From JACMME01 sp051005015 (GTDB lineage Bacteria > Gemmatimonadota > Gemmatimonadetes > Gemmatimonadales > Gemmatimonadaceae), in NCBI GenBank assembly GCA_051005015.1, contig JBPCJT010000264.1, positions 1-12,226 of the forward strand: a stretch of DNA of 12,226 nt, written 5' to 3'. Within the stretch, counting starts at the first letter, position 1. Every line of letters starts with the position of its first letter. This document shows, one piece after another, positions 1-7,184 of this stretch. The notes below the pieces were generated by a model. It did no database searches. It saw nothing but the letters and a program-made list of their open reading frames with translations, and was not told where the DNA came from. The translations under genes were made by a program, and so were the position numbers.

Positions 1-318
1 GAGGAGCACGGTTACCGGTCCCTCGCCGAACGTCACCGACCTGATCTCCCGGCCGAGCATCGATCGGCCGATATCCTCCGTGCGCAGCCCCGAACGCGAC
101 ACCGAAGGAGAGACCGCCCGCCAGAACTCGGCGTGTGTGAACCTTCGCGAACGAATGGCGCCCGCGCGATACCGCTCGGCGATGCTCAATCCGCTGGCGA
201 GAGCCTTGGACGTGCAGCAAATCAATGGGGAATTCGCGGCGAGATTGCGCGCCGCCGTGCATGCCGCGGTCACAAGCGAGATGAGTACCGCGATCGCGAT
301 CCGCGAAACCAGATTCAC
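1..318 (-). CDS. M14-family zinc carboxypeptidase, putative lipoprotein, N-terminal part only
   Basis: Partial gene that runs off the left edge; 106 codons are visible. The GTG start lies in a GTGA overlap with the stop of the upstream CHAT gene, so the two are probably translationally coupled. Residues 1-20 look like an export signal: Arg at 6, a hydrophobic stretch at about 7-17, then VTAAC with Cys20 as a possible but imperfect lipobox (Thr at -3). Residues 58-106 read RRFTHAEFWRAV, then IGRSMLGREIRSVTFGEGPV and TVLL. This is the usual N-terminal strand/loop pattern of bacterial M14 peptidases, which continue as 'VLLWSQMHGDE'. The catalytic HxxE zinc site would begin just past the edge and is not seen, so activity cannot be judged. 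The likely role is removal of C-terminal amino acids from peptides in the periplasm or at the cell surface. The family call rests on this N-terminal motif alone. Confidence 0.7.
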   Translation of the reverse strand, partial: MNLVSRIAIAVLISLVTAACTAARNLAANSPLICCTSKALASGLSIAERYRAGAIRSRRFTHAEFWRAVSPSVSRSGLRTEDIGRSMLGREIRSVTFGEGPVTVLL

Positions 319-3300
319 GATCGCTTGCTGGTCCGTCGTCTGGCTGCCCCGACCTTCTTGACAGTTTTAGTAGCTTTTTGTTTCTTTTGCCCGCTTTTCA
401 GGGACACCGCCCTGGCTCCCCACTCGAACAGCCGGAAGTTCGGGTCGCCATAATGCTGGTACGCACCCCATGTAGTCACCCCACCCGGCGTATGCGCAAT
501 CGCCAGCCGGGCAGCGCGCATTGCCATGTGCATCGGCTGCGGACCGTTCCACGTCAACGCGCGATCGCGATCCGCCGGCGCGGTTTTCTTGTGGGGGCGG
601 CCGTTAGCCGGAACCGGTGACGACGCCCGATCCTCGCGTGCAATTCCAAGCAGGTTTGCGTACATTGTCGCGGCGAATTCGTGCGCGGCGAGGTCATCCA
701 CTGGCCACGCGGTGCATACGAAATTGGAAACTCCACGCGCGAAGAACGCCTCCGCAAAGTTGGGCGCCAGCCCGGAGTCCCGGCGTTCGGCGTCGTCCGG
801 TGTGATGCCGGACTCGCACGCGTTGGAGAAGACGAATTTTGGGATGCGATCTATCCGGTTGAGCTCGTTCGCGCTGAGTAGCTCGCCGTCCCCAAAGATC
901 CATCCGGAGCGGCCGGGCTCATCGCGCGTGTACTGGCAGTGACCCGCGAAGTGGAGAACGTCGAACTGCTTGAGAAAAAGATGACCCAGGACGTTCGCGC
1001 GCGTCGCTTCGCGGGGGCCGAAAAGACGGACGACCTCCACGCGGTTCCCTGTCGCGGCGCTCATGACCGTGTTGTAGCTCTCCAGGAGATCGGCTACCAG
1101 CACCCCTTCTTCCTCGGCGCCGTCAAGATGCCACCCACCAACGCCCGGATCCGCCACGACTAGAACTCTGAGCGTCCTTCGCGCCGGTGGCGGTGGCTCC
1201 GGGGGCGGGGCGAGGGTTGTCCGGAGCTGACGGGTTAGTCCGCGGCTCAAGCTGAAGAAAGAACGCTCCTCATCCGCTCGACGCTCGGAGTCTGTGAGCA
1301 CGCCGTCGCCGCTCGAATGTGTCGTCGCCCCTCGGCCCGTTACAGGAAGTGGGAGCGCCATCATCTCCCAGTGAACGCGCGCGGTTACGCTGTCCACCAT
1401 GATCACGAGTGGAGCGTGTCCGCCAAGCTGATCGCGAAGGTCGTTGGGAATCAAAAGGTGTCCCAGGAGTTTGCCGCGCTCACATTGCGTGATGAGATCT
1501 CCCGCCGAAACGAGCTGATCGTTCACGTCCATGACGAGCTTCGGATCGATGGTGATGAGTCGCTCGGGAATGGACGCCAGCGCCGTGATCGCGCCGAAAC
1601 GGTATTTATCGCTCTCCAACCCGACCGACAGCCGTGTGGGAGGTGTATCCTGCGTTGCTTCCGTCGTGTCCCGTTCCAGCTCGGCCTTCGCCCGTTGCCG
1701 TGCTTTCGCGATCGCTTTTTTCCGGAGAGCAGCACGCTTGTCGGTACCCAGTTCCTTGTAGACTATCGCAAAGGGCTGCAGCTCGGCACCGGCTTCGGCC
1801 AATGCCCTGGAGCGTCTCGTACCAACGTTGGCTTCCGTGCGGCAGGGATGCTTTCGCAACGCCTCGTCGATGAGAAGGGTTTTTCTCTCGTCGAACTCGA
1901 CAAATGTCACGCGACGAAGATGCTGCGTCTCCGCCTGCCGGGGGTTGCTGCTCGCTTCCTCGAGGCCGCGCACCCACGCGCCGACGGCTTCGGTCTCGGA
2001 CAGATTGCCGTTCCCGGCGCCGATCAGCACCGTGGCCAGATGCTCCTTGGCCAGGCGACCCAGCGACCAGCACAGCTCGCGCACGGTGACCGTCAACTCC
2101 GGAGCCCCGCAGCGGCCGGGAATGCCCAGGCCAGCGATCGCTATTACGCGCCGGTCTGCGCCAGGCTCCGCGCGCGGATCCGGAAGAAAGAATGGTTGTC
2201 CCAGCTCACCGCGAATGATGCCGCGTTGCGCGTACTGGGTGATGATGAACAAGTCCGAGTTTCCAATGCTCTCGCCATCAGCGACGAGCGCGCCACTGAT
2301 CGCCTCATCAATCGCGCCCTCCGCGTTTACGGGCTTTACGCCCAGGTAGTGCCCGACGGCTATGGCGTCCACGGATAGATCGGGCGTATCGAACGAAGCC
2401 GTGTTCTCGATGGAGGCATGAACGAGCCGCATCTCGACACGCACCGGCACGCTATCCATCCGCATCGCAGCGGCCGTCGCTGGCACACTCCCGCGCTCAT
2501 CTCCTGGGGACCGGAGGAAGCCCCGGGTGATCGCTTGCGCCACTCGCTGCTCTTCCGCCAACACTCGGGGAGGTGTAGCGGCGCCATCGCGGCGCGTCTG
2601 CATCCGCCGCACGAACTGATCGATGCGGGTCTCGTCGTCCGCATCGCGGCCGAGCTCCACGCTCAGCGCGGCACGGGCTCGCCTTTCGGCGGCGGGCCCG
2701 CCGCGAGCAGCCCGCTCCGGCATGGATTTCGTGAGACGGTCTGTCACTCCATGCTCGAGCAGCTCCTCGAGCGCGGCCAGCACCTGCTGATTGGAGGGCA
2801 AATCGCCGTGAAGCTCGTCCACATAATATGTCGTCACGCCCTTGAGCTTTCCGAGTGCGTGCGGGACTCGGCCGTCACCGTCGAGCGTAACGTCGTACGC
2901 GTCCAGCGAATCGAGTGACTTCCAGTTTCGCTCCTTGATGTCGCACAAGGTCGCCCGGTTGTACCCCGCGATATAGGTCATGCGGGCAGGATCGATCGCG
3001 TCGCGCAGCCATTCGTGAAATTGCCTGGCGTTGTCCAGATGCCGCTGCGGAACGCTGAGGGGCTTTCGAAGCGCGCCGTAGGTCTCGGCGTCGTACAAAC
3101 GGGCGATGTTCGGCATCTCCCTGGGCGATGGCAGCATCTGGTACGATCCGACGAACGAGTGCAGTACCTCGAGCACCTCGCCAAGGTTGTGCTTGATGTC
3201 GCAAAGCTCCAGTTTTTTCACCGTTTTGTCCGCGCCGGTAAGCACAGACGGAATGTCGAATGATCCATGGTTCGGCGTGCCAAGCATGACGAGCCGCCCG

Positions 3301-3926
3301 TGCATCGCCTTCCAGCGCTTGGGGTACTGCTTGATGAAACTTCGCGCGACCAGACCGCCCATGGAGTGCGCGACGATGTGCACGGGAACGCGGTTGCCGA
3401 ACCATTCGGAGATTTTTACGTCGAGCTGCCCGGCTGCCGTCCTTATGTCCTTGCGCCAGTCGAACCAGAACGGCTTCACGTTCCAGTGCTCCGCGAGCGA
3501 AAGCAGAAGCTCGCCGTAAGTGTTCTTGAGGATGCCGGTGGCGCGGATCTCCCCCATGGCATCCGCATCGCCGGAGCCGTCGTCGTTCAAGCGGAGGTTC
3601 ACGATGCCACCGAGGAGAAGACGCAGTACGCGCATCCAGATCCTGTTCGGCCGCTCGCCATCAAAGGCGCTCAATTCCGCACCCATGATGCCGTGAATGA
3701 CCACGACGTTGCCCTTCGCGCCGCGCTTGCCTCGCGTGCTGGCACGCCGAACGGCGAGGCCGTGCAGGCGCTGATAGCGCAGATCCCCAAAATACGTTCT
3801 GAGAACCCGCTCCTCCTCCGCAGCCGGATGCAGGAGGAGCTGGCTCAGCTTTTCGGTGTCGGCGGCTTCGAGCCGCTCAATGAATGCGTACTCGTCGAAG
3901 GGCGTTGAGTCAGTTGGGGCGGGCAT
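315..3926 (-). CDS. Large fusion protein: alpha/beta-hydrolase (lipase/LCAT-like), macro/M17-N-like domain and CHAT protease
   Basis: 1203 residues. The ATG start is set by an AGGAGA ribosome binding site 5 nt upstream. (1) Residues 73-385 form an alpha/beta-hydrolase: VVVIHGIMG with the oxyanion HG at 78-79, nucleophile Ser188 in AHSMGG, LGTPNHGS at 215-222, probable acid Asp351 in LDGDGRVP, and probable His373 in ELHGDLPSN. This resembles LCAT/PGAP1-type lipases. (2) Residues about 515-695 resemble the macro-like N-terminal domain of M17 leucyl aminopeptidases, with VIAIAGLGIPG followed by LIGAGNGNLSETEAV. (3) Residues about 835-1175 form a CHAT domain with the His996 (LHFAGH) and Cys1037 (SNACESG) dyad, then the typical TAWPVDDLAAHEFA and a terminal GAYQHYGDPNFRLFEW block. 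Residues 735-765 are a charged linker and the last ~25 residues are Lys/Arg-rich. There is no signal peptide, so it is probably cytoplasmic. All key catalytic residues are present. The partner or substrate is unknown; CHAT proteases are regulated caspase-like peptidases. It overlaps the M14 peptidase gene by 4 bp. Confidence 0.88.
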   Translation of the reverse strand: MPAPTDSTPFDEYAFIERLEAADTEKLSQLLLHPAAEEERVLRTYFGDLRYQRLHGLAVRRASTRGKRGAKGNVVVIHGIMGAELSAFDGERPNRIWMRVLRLLLGGIVNLRLNDDGSGDADAMGEIRATGILKNTYGELLLSLAEHWNVKPFWFDWRKDIRTAAGQLDVKISEWFGNRVPVHIVAHSMGGLVARSFIKQYPKRWKAMHGRLVMLGTPNHGSFDIPSVLTGADKTVKKLELCDIKHNLGEVLEVLHSFVGSYQMLPSPREMPNIARLYDAETYGALRKPLSVPQRHLDNARQFHEWLRDAIDPARMTYIAGYNRATLCDIKERNWKSLDSLDAYDVTLDGDGRVPHALGKLKGVTTYYVDELHGDLPSNQQVLAALEELLEHGVTDRLTKSMPERAARGGPAAERRARAALSVELGRDADDETRIDQFVRRMQTRRDGAATPPRVLAEEQRVAQAITRGFLRSPGDERGSVPATAAAMRMDSVPVRVEMRLVHASIENTASFDTPDLSVDAIAVGHYLGVKPVNAEGAIDEAISGALVADGESIGNSDLFIITQYAQRGIIRGELGQPFFLPDPRAEPGADRRVIAIAGLGIPGRCGAPELTVTVRELCWSLGRLAKEHLATVLIGAGNGNLSETEAVGAWVRGLEEASSNPRQAETQHLRRVTFVEFDERKTLLIDEALRKHPCRTEANVGTRRSRALAEAGAELQPFAIVYKELGTDKRAALRKKAIAKARQRAKAELERDTTEATQDTPPTRLSVGLESDKYRFGAITALASIPERLITIDPKLVMDVNDQLVSAGDLITQCERGKLLGHLLIPNDLRDQLGGHAPLVIMVDSVTARVHWEMMALPLPVTGRGATTHSSGDGVLTDSERRADEERSFFSLSRGLTRQLRTTLAPPPEPPPPARRTLRVLVVADPGVGGWHLDGAEEEGVLVADLLESYNTVMSAATGNRVEVVRLFGPREATRANVLGHLFLKQFDVLHFAGHCQYTRDEPGRSGWIFGDGELLSANELNRIDRIPKFVFSNACESGITPDDAERRDSGLAPNFAEAFFARGVSNFVCTAWPVDDLAAHEFAATMYANLLGIAREDRASSPVPANGRPHKKTAPADRDRALTWNGPQPMHMAMRAARLAIAHTPGGVTTWGAYQHYGDPNFRLFEWGARAVSLKSGQKKQKATKTVKKVGAARRRTSKRS

Positions 3927-3931
3927 GTCTA

Positions 3932-3937
3932 TCTCCT
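3932..3937 (-). promoter_or_regulatory. Ribosome binding site of the hydrolase-CHAT gene
   Basis: AGGAGA on the minus strand, 5 nt before the ATG at 3926-3924. It fixes the start of the 1203-residue protein; I saw no competing site. Confidence 0.75.
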
Positions 3938-4098
3938 GGGCACCCGTGATGGGGAGTGACGATGCGGCGAGAGAGAATATCGCCGGGAAGCGGATAGCGG
4001 GAGATGCGAGCGGATGGGGGAAGCGGGGGGCTGGGGAAAGCGCGCGAGCGCTGGCCGCGAGTGCAGGGAGGTGTGTCGCTCATGGAAAGTGAGGGCAG

Positions 4099-4130
4099 TT
4101 GATTCAAGGCACCATGCGAGATGATATCTT
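4099..4130 (+). promoter_or_regulatory. Weak candidate promoter for the ABC exporter operon
   Basis: TTGATT at 4099-4104 matches 4 of 6 positions of a sigma-70 -35 box. It is followed after 17 nt by TGATAT (3 of 6 for -10), or after 20 nt by TATCTT (4 of 6). The site is 40-70 nt ahead of the GTG start and in the most A/T-rich part of the gap. The match is poor and promoter rules for this lineage are uncertain, so this is a suggestion only. Confidence 0.25.
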
Positions 4131-4169
4131 TTCAGGAACGGTTTCGGACTCCCTCCTCCGGTCTGGCGC

Positions 4170-4895
4170 GTGATCCAAGTCCAACTTCTCACCAAGCTCT
4201 ACGGCGACTTCACTGCCGTCTGCGACCTGTCATTCACCGTTCGTCCGGGAGAAGTGCTGGGACTGGTGGGCCCGAACGGTGCGGGAAAGACGACGACCCT
4301 CCGCAGTCTGGCTGGTATCATCCGTCCGACGAAGGGAATGATCCGAATCGCCGGCATCGACCTCGGCGCCAACCCCGTGGCGGCGAAGCGCGAGATGGCT
4401 TTTGTCTCCGACGAACCGCACCTGTTCGACTACCTCACCGTTACCGAACACCTGCGTTTTATCGGCCGTCTTTATGGTGTCGAGGATACGGAAGCGCGCA
4501 TTGATCCACTGCTGTCGGAGCTGGAGCTCTCGGACAAGCGTGACGCCTTCCCGGACGAGCTCTCGAGAGGAATGAAACAGAAGCTCGCGATTGCCTGCGC
4601 CCTCCTGCACAACCCGAAAGCGCTGCTTCTGGACGAACCGCTTACTGGGCTGGATCCCGTCGGTATAAGGCGCATGAAACAGACAATCGCCCAACGCGCC
4701 CGATCCGGCACTGGCGTTATTCTGAGCTCCCACCTGCTGCATCTCGTGGAGGAGCTGTGCACGCGCATCCTCATCATCCAGAAGGGAAAACTGATGGCGA
4801 TCGGAAGGATAGACGAAATCATCGCCGAGCGTCCGCAGCTGGCGGGCCGCGGGCTCGAGGATGTTTTTTTGGCGGTGACGAATAGTGGGGAGTGA
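4170..4895 (+). CDS. ABC transporter ATP-binding protein (exporter, ABC-2 type)
   Basis: 241 residues, the normal size for a stand-alone ABC ATPase. It powers export through the permease encoded 3 bp downstream. Visible motifs: Walker A GPNGAGKTT at 34-42, signature LSRGMKQK at 131-138, Walker B ALLLDEP at 151-157, D-loop GLDP at 160-163 and the switch His188 in SSH. At the Q-loop position the sequence reads FVSDEPHLFDYLT (78-90), so the usual Gln is absent; this appears to be common in the branch that pairs with ABC-2 exporters. The GTG start has no strong ribosome binding site, but no in-frame ATG or GTG upstream fits better and the protein begins as this family does (IQVQLLTKLYG). The substrate cannot be told from sequence; lipids, peptides or drugs are all possible. 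Confidence 0.93.
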   Translation: MIQVQLLTKLYGDFTAVCDLSFTVRPGEVLGLVGPNGAGKTTTLRSLAGIIRPTKGMIRIAGIDLGANPVAAKREMAFVSDEPHLFDYLTVTEHLRFIGRLYGVEDTEARIDPLLSELELSDKRDAFPDELSRGMKQKLAIACALLHNPKALLLDEPLTGLDPVGIRRMKQTIAQRARSGTGVILSSHLLHLVEELCTRILIIQKGKLMAIGRIDEIIAERPQLAGRGLEDVFLAVTNSGE

Positions 4896-4898
4896 AGC

Positions 4899-6626
4899 GT
4901 GAGTTCTGGGGTCCCCACCACCCTTCTCCCCACCTACTGGTATCTCACGCGCCACTCGATACGCAATCGGGTGACAAGGCAATTCCGGCGCATGCGGAAG
5001 CCGCGGTATGCGATCGCGTTCTTGCTGGGGGGAGCGTATCTCTGGTTTGTCTTCATGCAGCCCGGGGGTGCCCAGGTTCTGCCGTCGGGCGGCTTCGGTG
5101 GGGCCGGGCTCGAAGTGGCGGCTCTCGTGGGCGCACTCTTTTCGGCTAGGTGGTGGGTGTTCGGCAACGAACGCAACACCCTCGCATTCACCCAGGCGGA
5201 GGTGCATTTCCTTTTTCCGGGGCCGTTATCGCGCCGGAGCCTCATCTCCTACAAACTCTTTCGCGCGCAGTTCGCGATTCTTCTCAGCTCGTTGCTCTGG
5301 ACACTATTTGTACGCGGTGGAAGTCCCCTGCCGTTCCCGTTCCGGGCGCTCGGCTTCTGGATGCTTTTTTCGACGTTCTACCTGCATCAGCTCGGAGTTT
5401 CGCTCGTGCGAACGAGCGCCACAACGCAGGGGCGCGCCGGCCTCGAGCGGAACGCAGTCGCGATCACCCTCTTCGGAGCCGCCGGCCTGGCACTGGCGTG
5501 GAGCGTGTACACCGTCGTTCCAGATCGGCAGGGCGAAAGCTTTCTCGAGACACTGGGGCTCGTCCTGCGAGAGCCTGCCGCACAGGTGGCACTCTTTCCG
5601 TATCGTCTTGCTATGGCGCCAGGATTCGCGAGGGATGCCGCTTCATGGTTTGCGGCGTTCGCGCCAGCGATCGCCATTCTCGCACTGCACTACGCCTGGG
5701 TACTCCGAAGCGACGCGGCGTTCGAGGAGGCGGCTGTCGAAGCCTCCGCGAAACGCGCGAAACTGGTTGCCGCGGTGCGGGAACGTGGTGCCTTTGGCGC
5801 CTCGCTCCCGGGACGGAAACAACCGCCGCGAGTTTGGTTCCCTCTCGCGCCAAATGGAACACCAGCCGTGGCGATCGTCTGGAAGAACATCGTCGCTATT
5901 ACGCGCACATTTCGTCTGGCCATGGCAGCGCGTATCGTCGCGGGCCTTGGCATCGGCTTCGCCATCGCGTCGTTCAACATCGAGGGAAGCATTAGCGAAT
6001 TTCTCGGCACCTTTCTCATTGCCTGGGGCGGCTTGCTGATAGTCGCGGGACCCATTTGGGTGCGAAATGATCTCCGCGCTGACCTTTCCAGGCTCGAGCT
6101 GCTGCGCTCCTATCCACTCAGCGGCGCCGCGATCGTAGCTGCCGAGGTGGCGTCTTCCGCTGTCTCGCTCACTGCGCTGCAGCTGTCCTTCTTTGCGCTT
6201 GCGTACCTGTTGCTGCTCGGTAATGGCACGATTCAAATGGCGTTGTCCGGCCGGACGGTGCTGGTCGTAGCCGCGGCCGCCGTTCTCCCGGCGGTGAACG
6301 CAGTGGGCATGTGCATCCAGAATGCGCTCGCACTGCTGTTTCCGGAATGGGGAAAGCGCACCTTGCAGGGCGCGGGAGGGATCGAGACGATTGGACAGCA
6401 GATGGTGATCATGCTGGGCTCCTTCGTACTCCTTGTGATTGCACTGCTTGTTCCTGCCGCACTGGCTTTGACGTTTCTACGGGGAATGCCGGGAGCTTAC
6501 GAGATGTGGAGAATTGCGGCGGGCGCGTCGTTGGCGCTGCTCGCGCTCGCTGGCGAGGTGGTACTGTGCATCTGGTGGCTTGGCAGGGTGTTCGAGAAGA
6601 CAGAGCCTTCGGTCGCTACGTCCTGA
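4899..6626 (+). CDS. ABC exporter permease (ABC-2-like, 'putative ABC exporter' family)
   Basis: 575 residues, starting at GTG 3 bp after the ATPase stop, with GGGGAG 6 nt upstream. It forms the membrane part of the exporter driven by the preceding ATPase. The N-terminus LPTYWYLTRHSIRNRVTR is a cytoplasmic basic segment followed by about 10-12 hydrophobic segments, roughly at 37-53, 70-85, 122-138, 148-170, 186-205, 250-268, 340-358, 368-386, 410-440, 453-478, 502-526 and 538-562. Residues 103-121 (HFLFPGPLSRRSLISYKL) and 401-413 (LLRSYPLSGAAIV) carry the repeated 'P-L-S' element typical of this permease group: two related halves, each with an elbow before a membrane bundle. A polar Ala/Arg/Lys-rich loop at about 272-310 separates the halves. 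The C-terminus ends 91 bp before the stop of the convergent anchor gene. Substrate unknown. Confidence 0.85.
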   Translation: MSSGVPTTLLPTYWYLTRHSIRNRVTRQFRRMRKPRYAIAFLLGGAYLWFVFMQPGGAQVLPSGGFGGAGLEVAALVGALFSARWWVFGNERNTLAFTQAEVHFLFPGPLSRRSLISYKLFRAQFAILLSSLLWTLFVRGGSPLPFPFRALGFWMLFSTFYLHQLGVSLVRTSATTQGRAGLERNAVAITLFGAAGLALAWSVYTVVPDRQGESFLETLGLVLREPAAQVALFPYRLAMAPGFARDAASWFAAFAPAIAILALHYAWVLRSDAAFEEAAVEASAKRAKLVAAVRERGAFGASLPGRKQPPRVWFPLAPNGTPAVAIVWKNIVAITRTFRLAMAARIVAGLGIGFAIASFNIEGSISEFLGTFLIAWGGLLIVAGPIWVRNDLRADLSRLELLRSYPLSGAAIVAAEVASSAVSLTALQLSFFALAYLLLLGNGTIQMALSGRTVLVVAAAAVLPAVNAVGMCIQNALALLFPEWGKRTLQGAGGIETIGQQMVIMLGSFVLLVIALLVPAALALTFLRGMPGAYEMWRIAAGASLALLALAGEVVLCIWWLGRVFEKTEPSVATS

Positions 6627-6717
6627 ATAGTCGCGTATGCCCGGTGATCGGGCGCGACGAGTGACGTGCCCGGTGCCCGGTGTTCGGTTGGACAGCGCGG
6701 TGCACGGGGACGGCGGG
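6627..6717. other. Convergent intergenic gap, no gene
   Basis: 91 bp between the stop of the ABC permease and the stop of the anchor gene. It holds three copies of TGCCCGGTG (about 6638, 6666 and 6672) and a short CCCG...CGGG hairpin, but no T-run and so no classical terminator. The 20-bp inverted repeats just to the right could serve that purpose. Confidence 0.5.
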
Positions 6718-7184
6718 TTACGGCAGTACCGGGATCACGTATCGTGCAGGCGGGGTCAGAGTCGAAGAAACGGGCGCATCGGCAGGGATGTCTGCCGTCG
6801 GAGACGCTGTTGCAGCGGGCGTGGCAGTCTGTGTTTCTTCGACTCTGACCCCTTGAACGCGCGTGGCAGTCTGAGCGACCGCTGCATCGACCGAGTCGTC
6901 CGCCGCCATCTCCTTTGCCAGTGCGACCTTGATCTCCCCCATCTGAGCAAGACCGAGCAAGCGTCCAATCCCGGTCGGGTCGACGCCATACTCGGCCGGT
7001 AGCACCACCGTAACCAACAGAAAGGTTGCCACCGCTGCGGCGATGAGAGTGGAGCTGAGCGCCAGGAGCTGGCCTATTTCGAGCCAACGTTGAAGGCGAG
7101 CAGATTGGGAATCAGCCCATCCGGCGACACCTCGAAGTCGAGGATCTTCGTCGCCACGCCAAGGCTCCGAGGTTCTCGACTCAT
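6718..7184 (-). CDS. RND-efflux-associated transmembrane anchor protein, apparently frameshifted at the N-terminus and rewritten at the C-terminus
   Basis: The conserved core LLVTVVLPAEYGVDPTGIGR followed by LLGLAQMGEIKVALAKE is the hallmark of the small one-pass anchor proteins encoded beside CzcA/CusA pumps. Just before it is the membrane helix (about 7005-7080). Start problem: AGGAGGTGGAGG and a TGATG overlap with the czcA stop point to ATG 7184, but that frame ends at TAG 7076-7074 after 36 codons (MSREPRSLGV... FNVGSK). The core lies in the -1 frame, which has no ATG, GTG or TTG between the membrane helix and a TTG at 7242 inside czcA. In 7182-7077 the ATG frame has about 71 % G/C third positions against about 43 % in the core frame. 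This suggests the true protein crosses frames near 7075-7090. After AADDSVDAAVAQTAT the protein is encoded by an inverted-repeat element and ends in TPPARYVIPVLP; family members I recall instead have a longer conserved C-terminal domain. It is probably a decaying gene, though an intact core could still be expressed. Confidence 0.65.
6752..6852. repeat. REPIN/MITE-like element bounded by perfect 20-bp inverted repeats
   Basis: GGGGTCAGAGTCGAAGAAAC at 6752-6771 is matched exactly by its reverse complement at 6833-6852, with 61 bp between. The spacer has smaller hairpins of its own (GGCAG...CTGCC at 6781-6796; GCTG...CAGC at about 6806-6816). Arms starting GGGGTCAGAGTC resemble ends I associate with REP elements mobilised by IS200-like (RAYT) transposases; no transposase is in the window. 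The element lies inside the 3' end of the anchor gene and is translated there: the arms give GVRVEET and VSSTLTP. It could also fold as a strong hairpin between two convergent transcription units. Confidence 0.72.
6819..6873. repeat. 13-bp direct repeat flanking the right arm of the inverted-repeat element
   Basis: GCGTGGCAGTCTG occurs at 6819-6831 and again at 6861-6873, separated by 29 bp that contain the right 20-bp arm. On the minus strand the copies encode QTAT twice in the anchor reading frame. It may be a duplication made during insertion or later slippage. Confidence 0.6.

Larger units (their letters stand above)
3927..4169. other. Divergent intergenic region between the CHAT gene and the ABC exporter
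   Basis: 243 bp between two genes transcribed away from each other, so it should hold promoters in both directions. The left two thirds is purine-rich with loosely repeated gcgggaga/gcggatggggg-type words. No convincing ORF, tRNA or hairpin was seen. The sequence becomes more A/T-rich around 4099-4132, just before the ABC ATPase start. Confidence 0.6.

Noticed and set aside
1317..2378. 353-codon open frame on the plus strand inside the CHAT gene
   Set aside because: It is antisense to the well-supported CHAT fusion, matches no family I recognise and is explained by high G+C leaving few stops. The same holds for 2418-2918 and 3267-3908.
4230..5207. 325-codon open frame on the minus strand across the ABC ATPase and permease start
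   Set aside because: It is antisense to an ATPase with all diagnostic motifs and spans two real genes; its composition is not protein-like.
6636..6685. Repeated TGCCCGGTG words as a possible CRISPR or iteron array
   Set aside because: Only three short copies with irregular spacing and no constant spacer length; better seen as low-complexity intergenic sequence.
6752..6852. Inverted repeats as a complete insertion sequence or attachment site
   Set aside because: The 61-bp interior encodes no transposase or integrase, so it can only be a non-autonomous element.
6497..7087. 196-codon minus-strand frame overlapping the anchor gene and permease end
   Set aside because: It lacks the conserved anchor core, runs antisense through the permease 3' end and has no ribosome binding site or family resemblance.
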